DNA of 53,300 nt from Deltaproteobacteria bacterium HGW-Deltaproteobacteria-15 (GCA_002840535.1 PHBH01000049.1:8074-61373); one strand, 5' to 3'; shown: positions 32,294 to 41,043, numbered from the stretch's first letter. Notes: generated by a model from the sequence alone, not told the origin. A program made the numbers and translations.

Positions 32294-34240
32294 ATGGCGG
32301 ATTTGTGGGAAGCCGCAAAGGGAACCCGGCACCTGCTGATGGGGAATGAGGCCATTGCAAGAGGCGCCCTGGAAGCAGGGGTCAGTGTTGCGGCCGGATA
32401 CCCCGGCACCCCCTCCTCCGAGATCATTGAGAATCTCGCCAGGGCTTCGGGCGAGAGAAAAATCTACGTGGAATGGTCGGTCAACGAGAAGGTCGCCCTG
32501 GAAGTGGCGGCTGCGGCATCTTATTCCGGGCTTCGATCCCTGGCGGTCATGAAGCAGGTGGGGATGAATGTGGCCTCCGATTTCCTTCTCCACCTTTCGC
32601 AGTACGGCACCAGGGGCGGCATGGTTCTGGTCTCCTGTGAAGACCCGGGGGCGCTCTCCAGCACGAATGAAGGCGAATCCCGCCCCTATGCCAAGATGAT
32701 GGAGTTCCCGCTCATCGAACCCGGTGATTTCCAGGAGGCCAAGGACATGACCGCCTGGGCCTTCAGTCTCTCCGAAGAGATCAGGAATGTGGTGATGCTT
32801 CGAAGTGTCACCCGCCTCTCCCATGCAAGCGGGAACGTGATCCTCGGAGAGCTCCCCGAGATCCGGGCCAAAGCCGACTTCAAGCACCACGGCTCGATGG
32901 TGGATCCCATGGAAGGGCCCATCGTGAATCTTCCGGCAACGTTGCAGGTCCTGCACAATCGACAGCAGGAAAGACTCCGGGCGGCCTCAGCCGTTTTCGA
33001 GAAATCTCCCTTCAACGTCTACGAAGGCCCCGAAAGGCCGGAACTGCTCGTCATCACCTCTTCGGCCTGCACGCTCTACTGCAGGGAGGCCGTCCGCCTC
33101 CTTGGGGCTCAGGAACGTGCAGGGATTCTGAAGTTGGGGACTACCTGGCCGCTGCCGCCCGGGCTGATGGAAAAACACCTCTCCCGAACGGACAGGATCC
33201 TGATAGTGGAGGAGGTGCTTCCCTTCCTGGAGGATAATGTCCTTGCCCTTGCCGCCGTACTTTCGCCGAAGATCGGGATAAAGACCTTCCACGGCAAACT
33301 CGACCGATCGATCCCGATGACGAATGAATTGAACCCGGATGTGGTGATCTCCGCTCTTTCCCGCATCCTGGATATACAATACCAGGCTGTCCCGGACTCC
33401 TACTACAGGAAGGCTGCGGAAATCGGCCCCCCCGGCGCGCCCCCAAGGGCGCTCACCTTTTGTCCCGGATGCCCTCACAGGGCCTCTTTCTGGTCCATCC
33501 ACAACGCGCTCCAGATCGACAACAGAAAAGGATTCGTGTGCGGGGACATCGGCTGCTATTCCCTGGCCGCCGGCGCAAGCGGGTTCGACACGCTCAAGAC
33601 CCTTCACTCCATGGGGAGCGGAACCGGCCTGGCCAGCGGGTTCGGTAAGCTCGCCTCTTTTGGAATGGATCGGCCGGTCCTTGCGGTTTGCGGGGATTCC
33701 ACTTTCTTTCATGCCGTAGTGCCCGCCCTCGTAAACGCCATCCACAACCGTTCCGACATCATCCTCATCGTGCTGGACAACAGCGGCACTGCCATGACCG
33801 GTTTCCAGGCGCATCCCGGACTCAAGGTGAATGCCATGAACGAAGCCGTCCCTGCGGTGAATATTCCGGAGGTCTGCAGGGCCATGGGAGTCGCAGTGGA
33901 GGTGCGCGACCCTTTTGACCTGGAGGAGACAGAGAGGACCCTTCTGAAGATGATGCAGCGGAGGAATGGGGTAAACGTGCTCGTGCTGAGGCAGATCTGC
34001 GCTTTGAGTCCCGAGAAAAAGGGCAGGAAGAGATTTGAGGTGAAGGTGAATGAAAGGATGTGTCTGGGTGAAACCTGCGGCTGCAATCGTCTCTGCACCA
34101 GGATTTTCAAATGCCCGGGGTTGATCTGGAACAAAAGAGAGAATACGGCCAGGATCGATGAAGTTATCTGTGCGGGATGCGGCGTCTGTGCATCGATTTG
34201 CCCTGCCCACGCCATCGAAAAGCAGGAGGCTGCCTCATGA
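32294..34240 (+). CDS. iorA: Indolepyruvate ferredoxin oxidoreductase alpha subunit
   Basis: A 648-residue TPP-dependent enzyme subunit that decarboxylates aryl 2-oxo acids to aryl-acetyl-CoA, reducing ferredoxin. The N-terminal pyrimidine domain opens LLMGNEAIARGALEAGVSVAAGYPGTPSSEI; the TPP motif GDSTFFHAVVPALVNAIHN and IVLDN lie near residues 466-495; CPGCPHRASFW precedes them. The C-terminus carries two cluster groups, CLGETCGCNRLC and CAGCGVCASICP (about 626-637). The ATG at 32294 has GGAGG 10 bases upstream. Its stop overlaps iorB in ATGA. Known IorAB acts on indolepyruvate, phenylpyruvate and 4-hydroxyphenylpyruvate; context suggests the 2-oxo acid may be imported. Confidence 0.96.
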   Translation: MADLWEAAKGTRHLLMGNEAIARGALEAGVSVAAGYPGTPSSEIIENLARASGERKIYVEWSVNEKVALEVAAAASYSGLRSLAVMKQVGMNVASDFLLHLSQYGTRGGMVLVSCEDPGALSSTNEGESRPYAKMMEFPLIEPGDFQEAKDMTAWAFSLSEEIRNVVMLRSVTRLSHASGNVILGELPEIRAKADFKHHGSMVDPMEGPIVNLPATLQVLHNRQQERLRAASAVFEKSPFNVYEGPERPELLVITSSACTLYCREAVRLLGAQERAGILKLGTTWPLPPGLMEKHLSRTDRILIVEEVLPFLEDNVLALAAVLSPKIGIKTFHGKLDRSIPMTNELNPDVVISALSRILDIQYQAVPDSYYRKAAEIGPPGAPPRALTFCPGCPHRASFWSIHNALQIDNRKGFVCGDIGCYSLAAGASGFDTLKTLHSMGSGTGLASGFGKLASFGMDRPVLAVCGDSTFFHAVVPALVNAIHNRSDIILIVLDNSGTAMTGFQAHPGLKVNAMNEAVPAVNIPEVCRAMGVAVEVRDPFDLEETERTLLKMMQRRNGVNVLVLRQICALSPEKKGRKRFEVKVNERMCLGETCGCNRLCTRIFKCPGLIWNKRENTARIDEVICAGCGVCASICPAHAIEKQEAAS

Positions 34241-34872
34241 AGGGTTCGACGCTGTTGTCGAGCGACCCCACCAACCTGATCATCACAGGCGTTGGCGGCC
34301 AGGGCAATGTGCTCGCGTCACGCATGATAGGCGAGATGTTGTCGCAGAGGGGTCTCCAGGTGACCATCGGCGAGACCTTTGGGGCTTCCCAGAGAGGGGG
34401 TTCGGTCATGAGCCACCTCAGAGTCTCCTCCGAATCCTCCTTCTCCCCGCAGATACCGAAAGGCCGGGCGCACATAGTGGTTTCCCTGGAGCCTGCAGAG
34501 GCCGTCAGGGTACTCAAGGAATACGGGAATCCTGAGGTGAGGGTGATCTGCAACAGCCGGCCCATTCATCCGATCGGGGTGATCAGCGGTGAACAGACCT
34601 ATCCCTCCATGGAGGATCTGAAGAAGTGGATTGGATCTCTCTCCTCTGAAGCCTGGTTCATCGACGCCACTGAGGCTGCGATCAGGCTGGGCAACCCGAT
34701 TCTCGGAAACATCGTGTCGGTCGGAGCTCTCGCGGGCACAAAGATTCTGCCCCTTGACCGCGCCGGCCTGGCGGCGGTCCTCGAAAGAAAGATGTCCCCT
34801 GACAAGGTCAGGGTGAATCTCACGGCATTCGATATCGGGGTGACGATGATCCATTCACAACAACACCTTTAA
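34237..34872 (+). CDS. iorB: Indolepyruvate ferredoxin oxidoreductase beta subunit
   Basis: A 211-residue gamma-type subunit of the 2-oxo acid:ferredoxin oxidoreductase family that completes IorA. The N-terminal ITGVGGQGNVLASRMIGEM and the GETFGASQRGGSVMSHLR motif are diagnostic. LEPAEAVRVLKEYG and the later NIVSVGALAGTKILPL are also typical. It starts within the iorA stop codon (ATGA), so the two are translationally coupled at equal levels. The TRAP binding-protein gene follows after 15 bases. Confidence 0.95.
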   Translation: MKGSTLLSSDPTNLIITGVGGQGNVLASRMIGEMLSQRGLQVTIGETFGASQRGGSVMSHLRVSSESSFSPQIPKGRAHIVVSLEPAEAVRVLKEYGNPEVRVICNSRPIHPIGVISGEQTYPSMEDLKKWIGSLSSEAWFIDATEAAIRLGNPILGNIVSVGALAGTKILPLDRAGLAAVLERKMSPDKVRVNLTAFDIGVTMIHSQQHL

Positions 34873-34887
34873 GAGAGGAGGCTTGTA

Positions 34888-35979
34888 ATGAAAAGGAATT
34901 TTTTCCTGTACTTGGCAGTACTCTCGTTATTGGGATTCGTTTGTGCGGGTCTCGGTCCTCAGGCGGATGCAGCGGCCGCGGACGCCAAGACTTTCAAGTG
35001 GAAGATGGTGACGACCTGGCCTCCAAAGTTTCCGGTGGTGGACGAGGCGATCACCCGGATGATCAAGAACATAGACACCATGAGCCAGGGCCGCCTGAAG
35101 ATCGAGCATCATCCGGGAGGAACCCTGATCCCACCCATGGAGACCTTTGAAGCGGTGAGGGGCGGGATGGCGGAAATGGGCAGTTCCTGTTCCTACTACT
35201 GGGGCGGAAAGGTCCCGGAGGCGCCCATCTTCACGACCGCCCCCTATGGGATGACCGTTCAGGAAGGCACCTCGTGGATGTATAACGGCGGCGGGCTCGA
35301 GCTCTGGCACGAGCTGTATGCCCCTTTCAATATCGTGCCTTTCCCCATGATCAACACCGGAGTTCAGATGGGCGGCTGGTTCAACAAGGAGATCAAGGGC
35401 CTTGCAGACCTCAAGGGATTGAAAATGAGAATCCCCGGCCTGGGAGGCAAGGTCATGGCCAAAGCCGGTGTAAACGTGGTTCTCCTTCCTCCCAGCGAGA
35501 TCTTCGTTTCCCTGGAAAGGGGCGTGATCGATGCTGCCGACTGGATCGCCCCGTATCACGACAAACGGATCGGGCTTCACCAGGCGGCCAAATATTACTA
35601 CTATCCGGGATGGCATGAACCGAATACGGTCGGCGAGCTTCTGATCAACAAGAAGGCGTGGGAGTCCCTTCCCGATGACCTCAAAATTATCATCCAGTGC
35701 GCCGCTGCAGATTGCTATATCTGGAGTCTCGGTGAATTCGACTCTCTGAACGGCGACGCCCTCAAGGAACTCGTGGAGAAACACGGCATAAAGGTCATGA
35801 AGTTTCCGGATGACGTCCTGACCCAGTTGAAAAAACTGAGCATGGAGGTCATGGAGGAAGAGGCTGCAAAAAGCGCCAAGATGAAAAAGATCTATGACTC
35901 CTTCAAGGATTTCAAGGCCAGATCTGCGCAGTGGACCCATATCTCCACGGAAGCTTTCATGGATGCCCGCAACAAATAG
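34888..35979 (+). CDS. TRAP transporter substrate-binding protein, TakP-like (2-oxo acid type)
   Basis: A 363-residue periplasmic DctP-family protein with a signal peptide (residues 1-28, ending ADAAAA). It resembles the TakP branch, whose studied members bind pyruvate and other 2-oxo acids or lactate: GGGLELWHELY near residue 133, NTGVQMGGWFNKEIK near 155, LKGLKMRIPGLGGKVMAKAGV near 174, APYHDKRIGLHQAAKYYYYPGWHEP near 220-245. The conserved Arg in KMRIPG would bind the carboxylate. A strong AGAGGAGG site precedes the ATG. Being 15 bases after iorB, it links uptake of a 2-oxo acid with its oxidation. The ligand is inferred from family resemblance. Confidence 0.9.
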   Translation: MKRNFFLYLAVLSLLGFVCAGLGPQADAAAADAKTFKWKMVTTWPPKFPVVDEAITRMIKNIDTMSQGRLKIEHHPGGTLIPPMETFEAVRGGMAEMGSSCSYYWGGKVPEAPIFTTAPYGMTVQEGTSWMYNGGGLELWHELYAPFNIVPFPMINTGVQMGGWFNKEIKGLADLKGLKMRIPGLGGKVMAKAGVNVVLLPPSEIFVSLERGVIDAADWIAPYHDKRIGLHQAAKYYYYPGWHEPNTVGELLINKKAWESLPDDLKIIIQCAAADCYIWSLGEFDSLNGDALKELVEKHGIKVMKFPDDVLTQLKKLSMEVMEEEAAKSAKMKKIYDSFKDFKARSAQWTHISTEAFMDARNK

Positions 35980-35995
35980 GGCCGGCAGGTGCCAC

Positions 35996-36511
35996 ATGGT
36001 GAGGATCCTGACACGCTTCATCGATGGCGTGAACCAGATTACGGGATTCGCGTCCGCCTTGTTCATTCCGGCCCTCGTGCTGATCACCATTATCGATGTC
36101 GCCCTGCGATACCTTTTCCACGCCGGCTCGGTTGCCTTTCAGGAGCTTGAATGGCATCTTTACGCCGCGAACTTTGTCATGGCCGCGGGTTGGACCATGC
36201 TCAAGGACGGCCATGTGCGGGTGGACATCCTCTACAGTGTCGTGAGCCCAAGGAAGAAGGCCGCAATCGACTTTTTCGGCGCCCTTGTCTTCTGTATCCC
36301 CTTCTGCCTCATGGTGCTCTGGTCTTCCTGGCCCTTTCTCTCAAACGCATGGATTATCCGGGAGGGATCGCCCGATCCCGGCGGGCTTCCCGCCCGGTAC
36401 ATCCTGAAGGCAATGATTCCGGTCGGGTTCGGCCTCATCCTGATGCAGTCGGTCTCCCAGGCGCTAAAATCCTTTCTTGTCTTGAGCGGCGGGGAGGAGC
36501 GAACCCGATGA
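35996..36511 (+). CDS. TRAP transporter small permease (DctQ type)
   Basis: A 171-residue inner-membrane protein with four hydrophobic segments, the small subunit of the TRAP permease. ALRYLFHAGSVAFQELEWHLYAANFVMAAGWTMLKDGHVRVDI near residues 40-85 is the characteristic DctQ region. I start at the ATG at 35996, 16 bases after the binding protein stop. Its 3' end overlaps the large permease in ATGA, so the two are coupled. Confidence 0.93.
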   Translation: MVRILTRFIDGVNQITGFASALFIPALVLITIIDVALRYLFHAGSVAFQELEWHLYAANFVMAAGWTMLKDGHVRVDILYSVVSPRKKAAIDFFGALVFCIPFCLMVLWSSWPFLSNAWIIREGSPDPGGLPARYILKAMIPVGFGLILMQSVSQALKSFLVLSGGEERTR

Positions 36512-37818
36512 AGGAATGCCTCGATATTTTCATGGTCCTCGCCCTCATTCTCTTCCTGCTCGCCGGCTATCCCGTGGCCTGGACGCTCGGAGGGATAGCC
36601 GTGATCTTCGGCGTGTTCGGCTTCGGGTTTGATTTCTTCCTCTTCCTTCCCCTGCGGCTCTGGGGGAGAATGACGAATTTCACCCTCGTCGCCGTTCCGC
36701 TCTTCGTGTACATGGGGGTTCTGCTTGAAAGAACCGGTTTGGCAGAGGACCTCCTGAAAACAATGGGCGATCTCTTCGGACGGATCAGGGGGGGACTGGC
36801 TATTTCCATTGTACTGGTCGGCGCAGTCCTCGGCGCCTCCACCGGCGTCGTAGGCGCCACTGTGGTCACCATGGGGGTCATATCGCTCCCGGTCATGCTC
36901 CGCTCCGGGTATTCAGCGCAGATGGCTACAGGCGTGATCTCCGCTTCCGGCACGCTCGGGCAGATCATCCCTCCAAGTATCATCCTGGTGATTCTGGGAG
37001 ACATCATGGGTGTTTCTGTTGGAGAGCTCTTTGCCGGCGCCCTGATTCCCGGCTTCGTTCTTGTGGGCTGCTATATCCTGTATATTGTCGTGTTCGGATA
37101 TTTCCGGCCCGCCAAAGTACCTGCAGCCCTGGCGGGCAGAGCTTCCGGCAAGGAGCTGTTCCTGAGGGTGGCCGGTTCGCTTCTTCCTGCCGCCTTCCTC
37201 GTGGTCGCGGTCCTCGGCTCCATTCTCTTCGGCATTGCCTCTCCCACCGAAGCCGCGGGGGTCGGTGCGTTCGGCGCCGTTCTCTTATCCATTGCAAAAG
37301 GGAAGCTCACCTGGGCGGTTGTCAAGGAATCGATGATTACCACTACCCGGCTGAGCAGCATGGTTTTTATCATCCTGCTTGCGGCGACCGCCTTCGGCCT
37401 GGTTTTCAGGGGTCTCGGGGGAGAAGAGATGGTGAGGAGCTTCTTTCAGGGGATCGGCGGAGGCAGGTGGGTGATCCTCGGTGTTATCATGATTGTGCTC
37501 TTCATTCTCGGCTTTGTCCTCGACATCATCGAAATCGCATTTATCGCCATCCCCATACTCATGCCGGTTTTTGAGGACCTGGGGTTCAACATGCTCTGGA
37601 TTGCGGTTCTCATCGCAGTCAATTTCCAGACCAGCTTTCTCACCCCTCCAATCGGGTTTTCCCTGTTCTACCTCAGAGGAGTAAGCCCGCCAGAGGTGAC
37701 CACGGGCGACATTTACCGCGGAGTGATCCCATATGTCGCTCTCCAGCTCGCAGGTCTGCTCGTTTTGATTCTTGTTCCTGCTCTGGCGACCTGGCTCCCG
37801 GCACAGATTTTCAAGTGA
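36508..37818 (+). CDS. TRAP transporter large permease (DctM type)
   Basis: A 436-residue inner-membrane protein with about 12 hydrophobic segments that carries substrate with sodium. Characteristic segments are LVAVPLFVYMGVLLERTGLAEDLL near residue 72, GASTGVVGATVVTMGVISLPVML, SASGTLGQIIPPSIILVI near residue 150, and FLTPPIGFSLFYLRGV near the C-terminus. The start overlaps the small permease stop; a much longer in-frame extension upstream is not coding. It is the last gene of the frhB-like/iorAB/TRAP operon. Confidence 0.95.
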   Translation: MKECLDIFMVLALILFLLAGYPVAWTLGGIAVIFGVFGFGFDFFLFLPLRLWGRMTNFTLVAVPLFVYMGVLLERTGLAEDLLKTMGDLFGRIRGGLAISIVLVGAVLGASTGVVGATVVTMGVISLPVMLRSGYSAQMATGVISASGTLGQIIPPSIILVILGDIMGVSVGELFAGALIPGFVLVGCYILYIVVFGYFRPAKVPAALAGRASGKELFLRVAGSLLPAAFLVVAVLGSILFGIASPTEAAGVGAFGAVLLSIAKGKLTWAVVKESMITTTRLSSMVFIILLAATAFGLVFRGLGGEEMVRSFFQGIGGGRWVILGVIMIVLFILGFVLDIIEIAFIAIPILMPVFEDLGFNMLWIAVLIAVNFQTSFLTPPIGFSLFYLRGVSPPEVTTGDIYRGVIPYVALQLAGLLVLILVPALATWLPAQIFK

Positions 37819-37899
37819 ACAGCTCACTGCGCTCACGCCTGGAAGCTGGGATGCTCTAATAGCCTGTTCTCCGAAACGTCCTCTTCATGCGAATTCCGG

Positions 37900-37937
37900 T
37901 TGACAACTTTAACCGATGTGATTACATACTAGTCCAG
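37900..37937 (+). promoter_or_regulatory. Candidate promoter and small dyad before the Cys-rich gene
   Basis: TTGACA at 37900-37905 is followed at 17 bases by TACATA (37923-37928), a modest -10. A small dyad, CATACT/AGTATG (37926-37941), overlaps the start codon region. If the promoter is real, the message would be nearly leaderless for the next gene. Confidence 0.35.
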
Positions 37938-37938
37938 T

Positions 37939-38343
37939 ATGAATTCGAGAGCGGCCAGATTTGCGAGTGTTGTGATCGCACTCATGTTCCTTTTTGCCGG
38001 CGTCTCTCAGGCGATGGGGAAGATCTCGCCCTGCAGTATGCCATGCTGCCAGGAGAAGTCGAACCCATGCCATGTGCCGAAGGGACAGTCTCTCATGGAG
38101 GATGGCTGCTGCAATGGGACAACGACGTCTTTTACCCTCGGCTCTAGGTGCGGGACGGAGAGACAGCAAGCAATAGAGTTTTCGACCGTTTCGTACAGCC
38201 CCACGTTTTTGTCACATCACGTGGAGATGTCCTGCGTTGAAGTCCCGGCAAGTCCTTCACAGGGTCACCTTTCAACAGCCGCCGAAAATGCACCCCCCGG
38301 AAAGACTCCCCTTTATCTCCAGAATTCGATCCTCCTGATTTGA
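37939..38343 (+). CDS. Small Cys-rich secreted protein, unknown function
   Basis: A 134-residue protein I do not recognise by family. It has a signal peptide (residues 7-26, ASVVIALMFLFAGVSQAMG). Directly after it comes a Cys-rich stretch: SPCSMPCCQEKSNPC and DGCCNG, with a His nearby. Such clusters suggest metal binding or disulfides. The C-terminal half is polar with no motif. No ribosome site precedes the ATG, and a GTG 11 codons in could be the real start. It lies just upstream of the DUF2318/FtsX/ATPase genes on the same strand, hinting at a metal-related role, but a 160-base repeat-bearing gap separates them. Confidence 0.6.
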   Translation: MNSRAARFASVVIALMFLFAGVSQAMGKISPCSMPCCQEKSNPCHVPKGQSLMEDGCCNGTTTSFTLGSRCGTERQQAIEFSTVSYSPTFLSHHVEMSCVEVPASPSQGHLSTAAENAPPGKTPLYLQNSILLI

Positions 38344-38394
38344 TGCTTTCCCTTTTTTCCTGACAGGATTCCATTCGCATTCGCCAAAACCATG

Positions 38395-38476
38395 GTTCGC
38401 GAAACCAGTTTCATGGAAACCGGTTCGAGGAAGTCGGTTCAAATCCTCGAATCCTCGTTCCCTGATCTCGAACCCA
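38395..38476. repeat. Palindromic repeat, GGTTCGAGG family
   Basis: GGTTCGCGAAACCAG and GGTTCGAGGA (38395-38431) are inverted as TCCTCGAATCCTCG and GATCTCGAACC (38445-38476). It resembles the element at 24088-24162. It fills the gap between the Cys-rich gene and the DUF2318 gene. Confidence 0.7.
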
Positions 38477-38502
38477 ACTTCCCTACCGGAAAGGAGCATT
38501 CT

Positions 38503-39060
38503 ATGTCCGAGATGAAAAAGAAAGAAAGATTGGAGGCCAAAAGGGCCGCATTTCGAGGCGATAAGAACAAGAAACACGGTTCTCTCTGGGTCGTCCTGGT
38601 TTGCGCAGGATTGCTGGCGGGCGGCTTGATCTCTTATTTCCAGATATCTTCTTCCGGAGACCCTAGGGTTGAAGGTTCTGTTTTTGCCGGCGCATCGGGA
38701 GGTTCCTCCCTCAGCATGCCTGTCTCGACCTTCGATGACGGTCGAGCGCGCTACTACACTCAGAAGGAAGGAAATATTGAGATTCGATACTTCGTCATCA
38801 AGAGCTCGGACGGGGTCCTCAGGGCAGCTTTCGATGCCTGCGATGTCTGCTGGCGTGCAGGCAAGGGGTACGTGCAGGATGGAGATAACATGATCTGCCG
38901 CAACTGCGGGCTTCGCTTCGCCTCCGTGCGGGTGAACGAGGTGAAGGGAGGCTGCAATCCCGCTCCGCTGAACCGAAAGGTGCAGGATGGCAATCTGGTC
39001 ATCGAGGCAGGGGATATCCTCCAGGGCAAAGCCTATTTCGATCTTTCAAAGAGGGGGTGA
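38503..39060 (+). CDS. DUF2318 membrane-anchored iron-sulfur-like protein
   Basis: A 185-residue protein with a basic cytoplasmic N-terminus, one transmembrane segment (about residues 28-46) and an exported DUF2318 domain. Diagnostic is FDACDVCWRAGKGYVQ followed by MICRNCGLRFASVRVNEVKGGCNPAPL, giving CxxC pairs and a further Cys, likely a metal or cluster site. AAGGAG precedes the ATG at 38503. DUF2318 proteins cluster with FtsX-type permeases and an ATPase in iron-uptake accessory loci (Campylobacter Cj1660 region, E. coli fet genes), and the same order is seen here. The FTR1 permease and P19 protein of those loci are not in the window. Confidence 0.87.
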   Translation: MSEMKKKERLEAKRAAFRGDKNKKHGSLWVVLVCAGLLAGGLISYFQISSSGDPRVEGSVFAGASGGSSLSMPVSTFDDGRARYYTQKEGNIEIRYFVIKSSDGVLRAAFDACDVCWRAGKGYVQDGDNMICRNCGLRFASVRVNEVKGGCNPAPLNRKVQDGNLVIEAGDILQGKAYFDLSKRG

Positions 39061-39063
39061 TCC

Positions 39064-40221
39064 ATGACGCTTACATCCATATCGGTTCGCAACCTCTTGC
39101 GTAGAAGAGGCAAAGCGGTATTCATCCTGGCCGGGCTTGTGACCGGCATTGCCACAGCCGTCGGCATCTATACCTTCGTGGAGACCGTGACCGAGGACAT
39201 CAACCACAAAATGGAGCAGTACGGAGCCAATATCCTCATCACGCCCCGCACTGAGAACCTCGCCCTCAGTTACGGCGGTCTTTCACTCGGCGGCGTGTCC
39301 TTCGAAATGGACGAGATCAGGGAATCGGATCTCGCAAAGGTCCATACCATCAAAAACTCGGCAAACATCGCTGCACTGGGCCCAATGGTTCTTGGCGTTA
39401 TCTCCGTAGGGGAAAGACGGGTGATGCTGGCAGGGGTCGATTTCAAGGCTTCAGGGATTCTCAAACCCTGGTGGCACATTGATGGGGTTTTCCCGAAAAC
39501 GAGCGGGGCGGTTCTGGGTGCCGAAGCGGCCCGAGTCCTGAACCTCAGCGTAGTGGATTCGTTGGAAGTCGGGGGTCTCGATCTCCCTATCACGGGTATC
39601 CTGCAGCCCACGGGTTCACAGGACGACCATCTCATCTTCACCGGCCTTTCGGATGCTCAGCAGATCCTCCGGAAGACGGGACGTATCTCCATGGTCGAGG
39701 TGGCGGCCCTCTGCAAGGATTGCCCGGTAGATGACATGGTCGGCCAGCTCGGCGATGTGCTGCCCGGCGCCAGGGTAATGGCCATCCAGCAGGTGGTCAA
39801 GAGCCGCATGGAAATGCTCATGCAGTTCAAGAAATTTGCCTATGGTGTGTCCGCCGCCCTGCTCTTCACCGGAGGACTGGTTGTGCTGGTGACCATGATG
39901 GGGAGCGTACGGGAGCGCACGGAGGAGATCGGCATCTTCAGGGCGATAGGGTTTCGCCGGGCCCATATCATGAGAATCATTTTCATGGAGGCGGGCATCA
40001 TCTCCGGATTGGCAGGAGTAATTGGTTCTTTCCTGGGAGCGGCATCGGCCGGGGCTGCAATGGCCCTGTTCGGCGACGGGCACGGTTGGCATATCCCCTT
40101 GAGCCAGATCACGATCTTCGGCGCCATCCTTCTGTCCCTCCTGGTCGGTCTGACAGCCAGCGCCTATCCGGCAGCCCTGGCATCCAGGATGGATCCGAAT
40201 GAAGCTCTTCGGGCTCTGTGA
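39064..40221 (+). CDS. FtsX-type ABC transporter permease
   Basis: A 385-residue inner-membrane protein with one N-terminal and three C-terminal transmembrane segments around a periplasmic domain of about 220 residues, the MacB/LolC layout. The C-terminal FtsX domain begins near residue 255 and includes GSVRERTEEIGIFRAIGFRRAHIMRIIFMEAGIISGLAGVIGS. It is three bases after the DUF2318 gene with GAGGGGG upstream, and the ATPase follows after 54 bases. Related loci carry two such permeases; only one is present here. By context it is part of a metal-related or extracytoplasmic redox system, not lipoprotein sorting. Confidence 0.88.
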   Translation: MTLTSISVRNLLRRRGKAVFILAGLVTGIATAVGIYTFVETVTEDINHKMEQYGANILITPRTENLALSYGGLSLGGVSFEMDEIRESDLAKVHTIKNSANIAALGPMVLGVISVGERRVMLAGVDFKASGILKPWWHIDGVFPKTSGAVLGAEAARVLNLSVVDSLEVGGLDLPITGILQPTGSQDDHLIFTGLSDAQQILRKTGRISMVEVAALCKDCPVDDMVGQLGDVLPGARVMAIQQVVKSRMEMLMQFKKFAYGVSAALLFTGGLVVLVTMMGSVRERTEEIGIFRAIGFRRAHIMRIIFMEAGIISGLAGVIGSFLGAASAGAAMALFGDGHGWHIPLSQITIFGAILLSLLVGLTASAYPAALASRMDPNEALRAL

Positions 40222-40275
40222 AAAATGGGCGGCACTTCAGCTCTCAATGGGAAATGATCCAGGAGGAGAACGATC

Positions 40276-40974
40276 ATGAGCAATATTCAGGCGGAAAACT
40301 TGGTCAAGAGTTTTGGAAACGGGGAAGCGGCCGTTCTGGCCGTATCCGGAATGAGTTTTCACATTTCCACGGGCGAGTTCATCGGCATCATGGGTGAATC
40401 AGGGGCCGGCAAGTCCACCCTGCTCGGGATGCTGGGGGCAATGAACGCTCCCACATCAGGCCGGCTGATGGTGGACGGCATAGATATCTATGGACTCACA
40501 AATGAAAAGCGCGCCGATTTTCGAAGAGAATATCTTGGATTTGTCTTCCAGGGGTTTCATCTCATTCCTTATCTCACGGTTCTTGAAAACGTGATGCTCC
40601 CTCTTGCGGTATGCAGCGGGTCGCGAAAAGAGAAACGGGGCATGGCCATGGAGGCCCTTTCGAAGATGGGGCTTTCAGACAAGGGGGACAGGCTCCCGGG
40701 GGAGATATCAGGGGGAGAAAAGGAGCGGGTGGCGGTTGCAAGGGCCATTGTGAACGAGCCCCCTGTGCTTCTGGCGGACGAGCCAACGGGAAGTCTTGAC
40801 TCCAGAAACAGCAGGGATATCATGTCTATCTTCCAGAAGCTGAATTCTTCGGGCATAACCATTGTGATGGTGACGCATAGCGAAGAATGCGCCCGTTACG
40901 CAGAGAGGATCTTATACGTCGCAGACGGTAAACTGGTGGGAGACCGGCCCGGCGCCAGGGTTTGCCAAAATTGA
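40276..40974 (+). CDS. ABC transporter ATPase, MacB/LolD type
   Basis: A 232-residue cytoplasmic ATPase partner of the FtsX-type permease. Walker A is GESGAGKST near residue 40, the Q-loop is LGFVFQGFHLIPYLTVLENV, the signature is ISGGEKERVAVARAI near residue 140, and Walker B is PVLLADEPTGSLD. The H-loop is MVTHSEECA. This is the MacB/LolD/FtsE class, which drives mechanical work rather than pore transport. CAGGAGGAG precedes the ATG. It is the last gene of the DUF2318 unit and converges with the small secreted protein at 41044. Confidence 0.92.
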   Translation: MSNIQAENLVKSFGNGEAAVLAVSGMSFHISTGEFIGIMGESGAGKSTLLGMLGAMNAPTSGRLMVDGIDIYGLTNEKRADFRREYLGFVFQGFHLIPYLTVLENVMLPLAVCSGSRKEKRGMAMEALSKMGLSDKGDRLPGEISGGEKERVAVARAIVNEPPVLLADEPTGSLDSRNSRDIMSIFQKLNSSGITIVMVTHSEECARYAERILYVADGKLVGDRPGARVCQN

Positions 40975-41043
40975 TGCCGGGCGGGTCCTGAGGGGATAGG
41001 AAATGGTGGCAGGCCTGCTTCGGCCGGATTCGGCTCTTGCAGG

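Noticed and set aside
36151..36507. N-terminal extension of the TRAP large permease
   Set aside because: It overlaps the small permease in another frame and has no membrane-protein character; the ATGA overlap start at 36508 fits the family.
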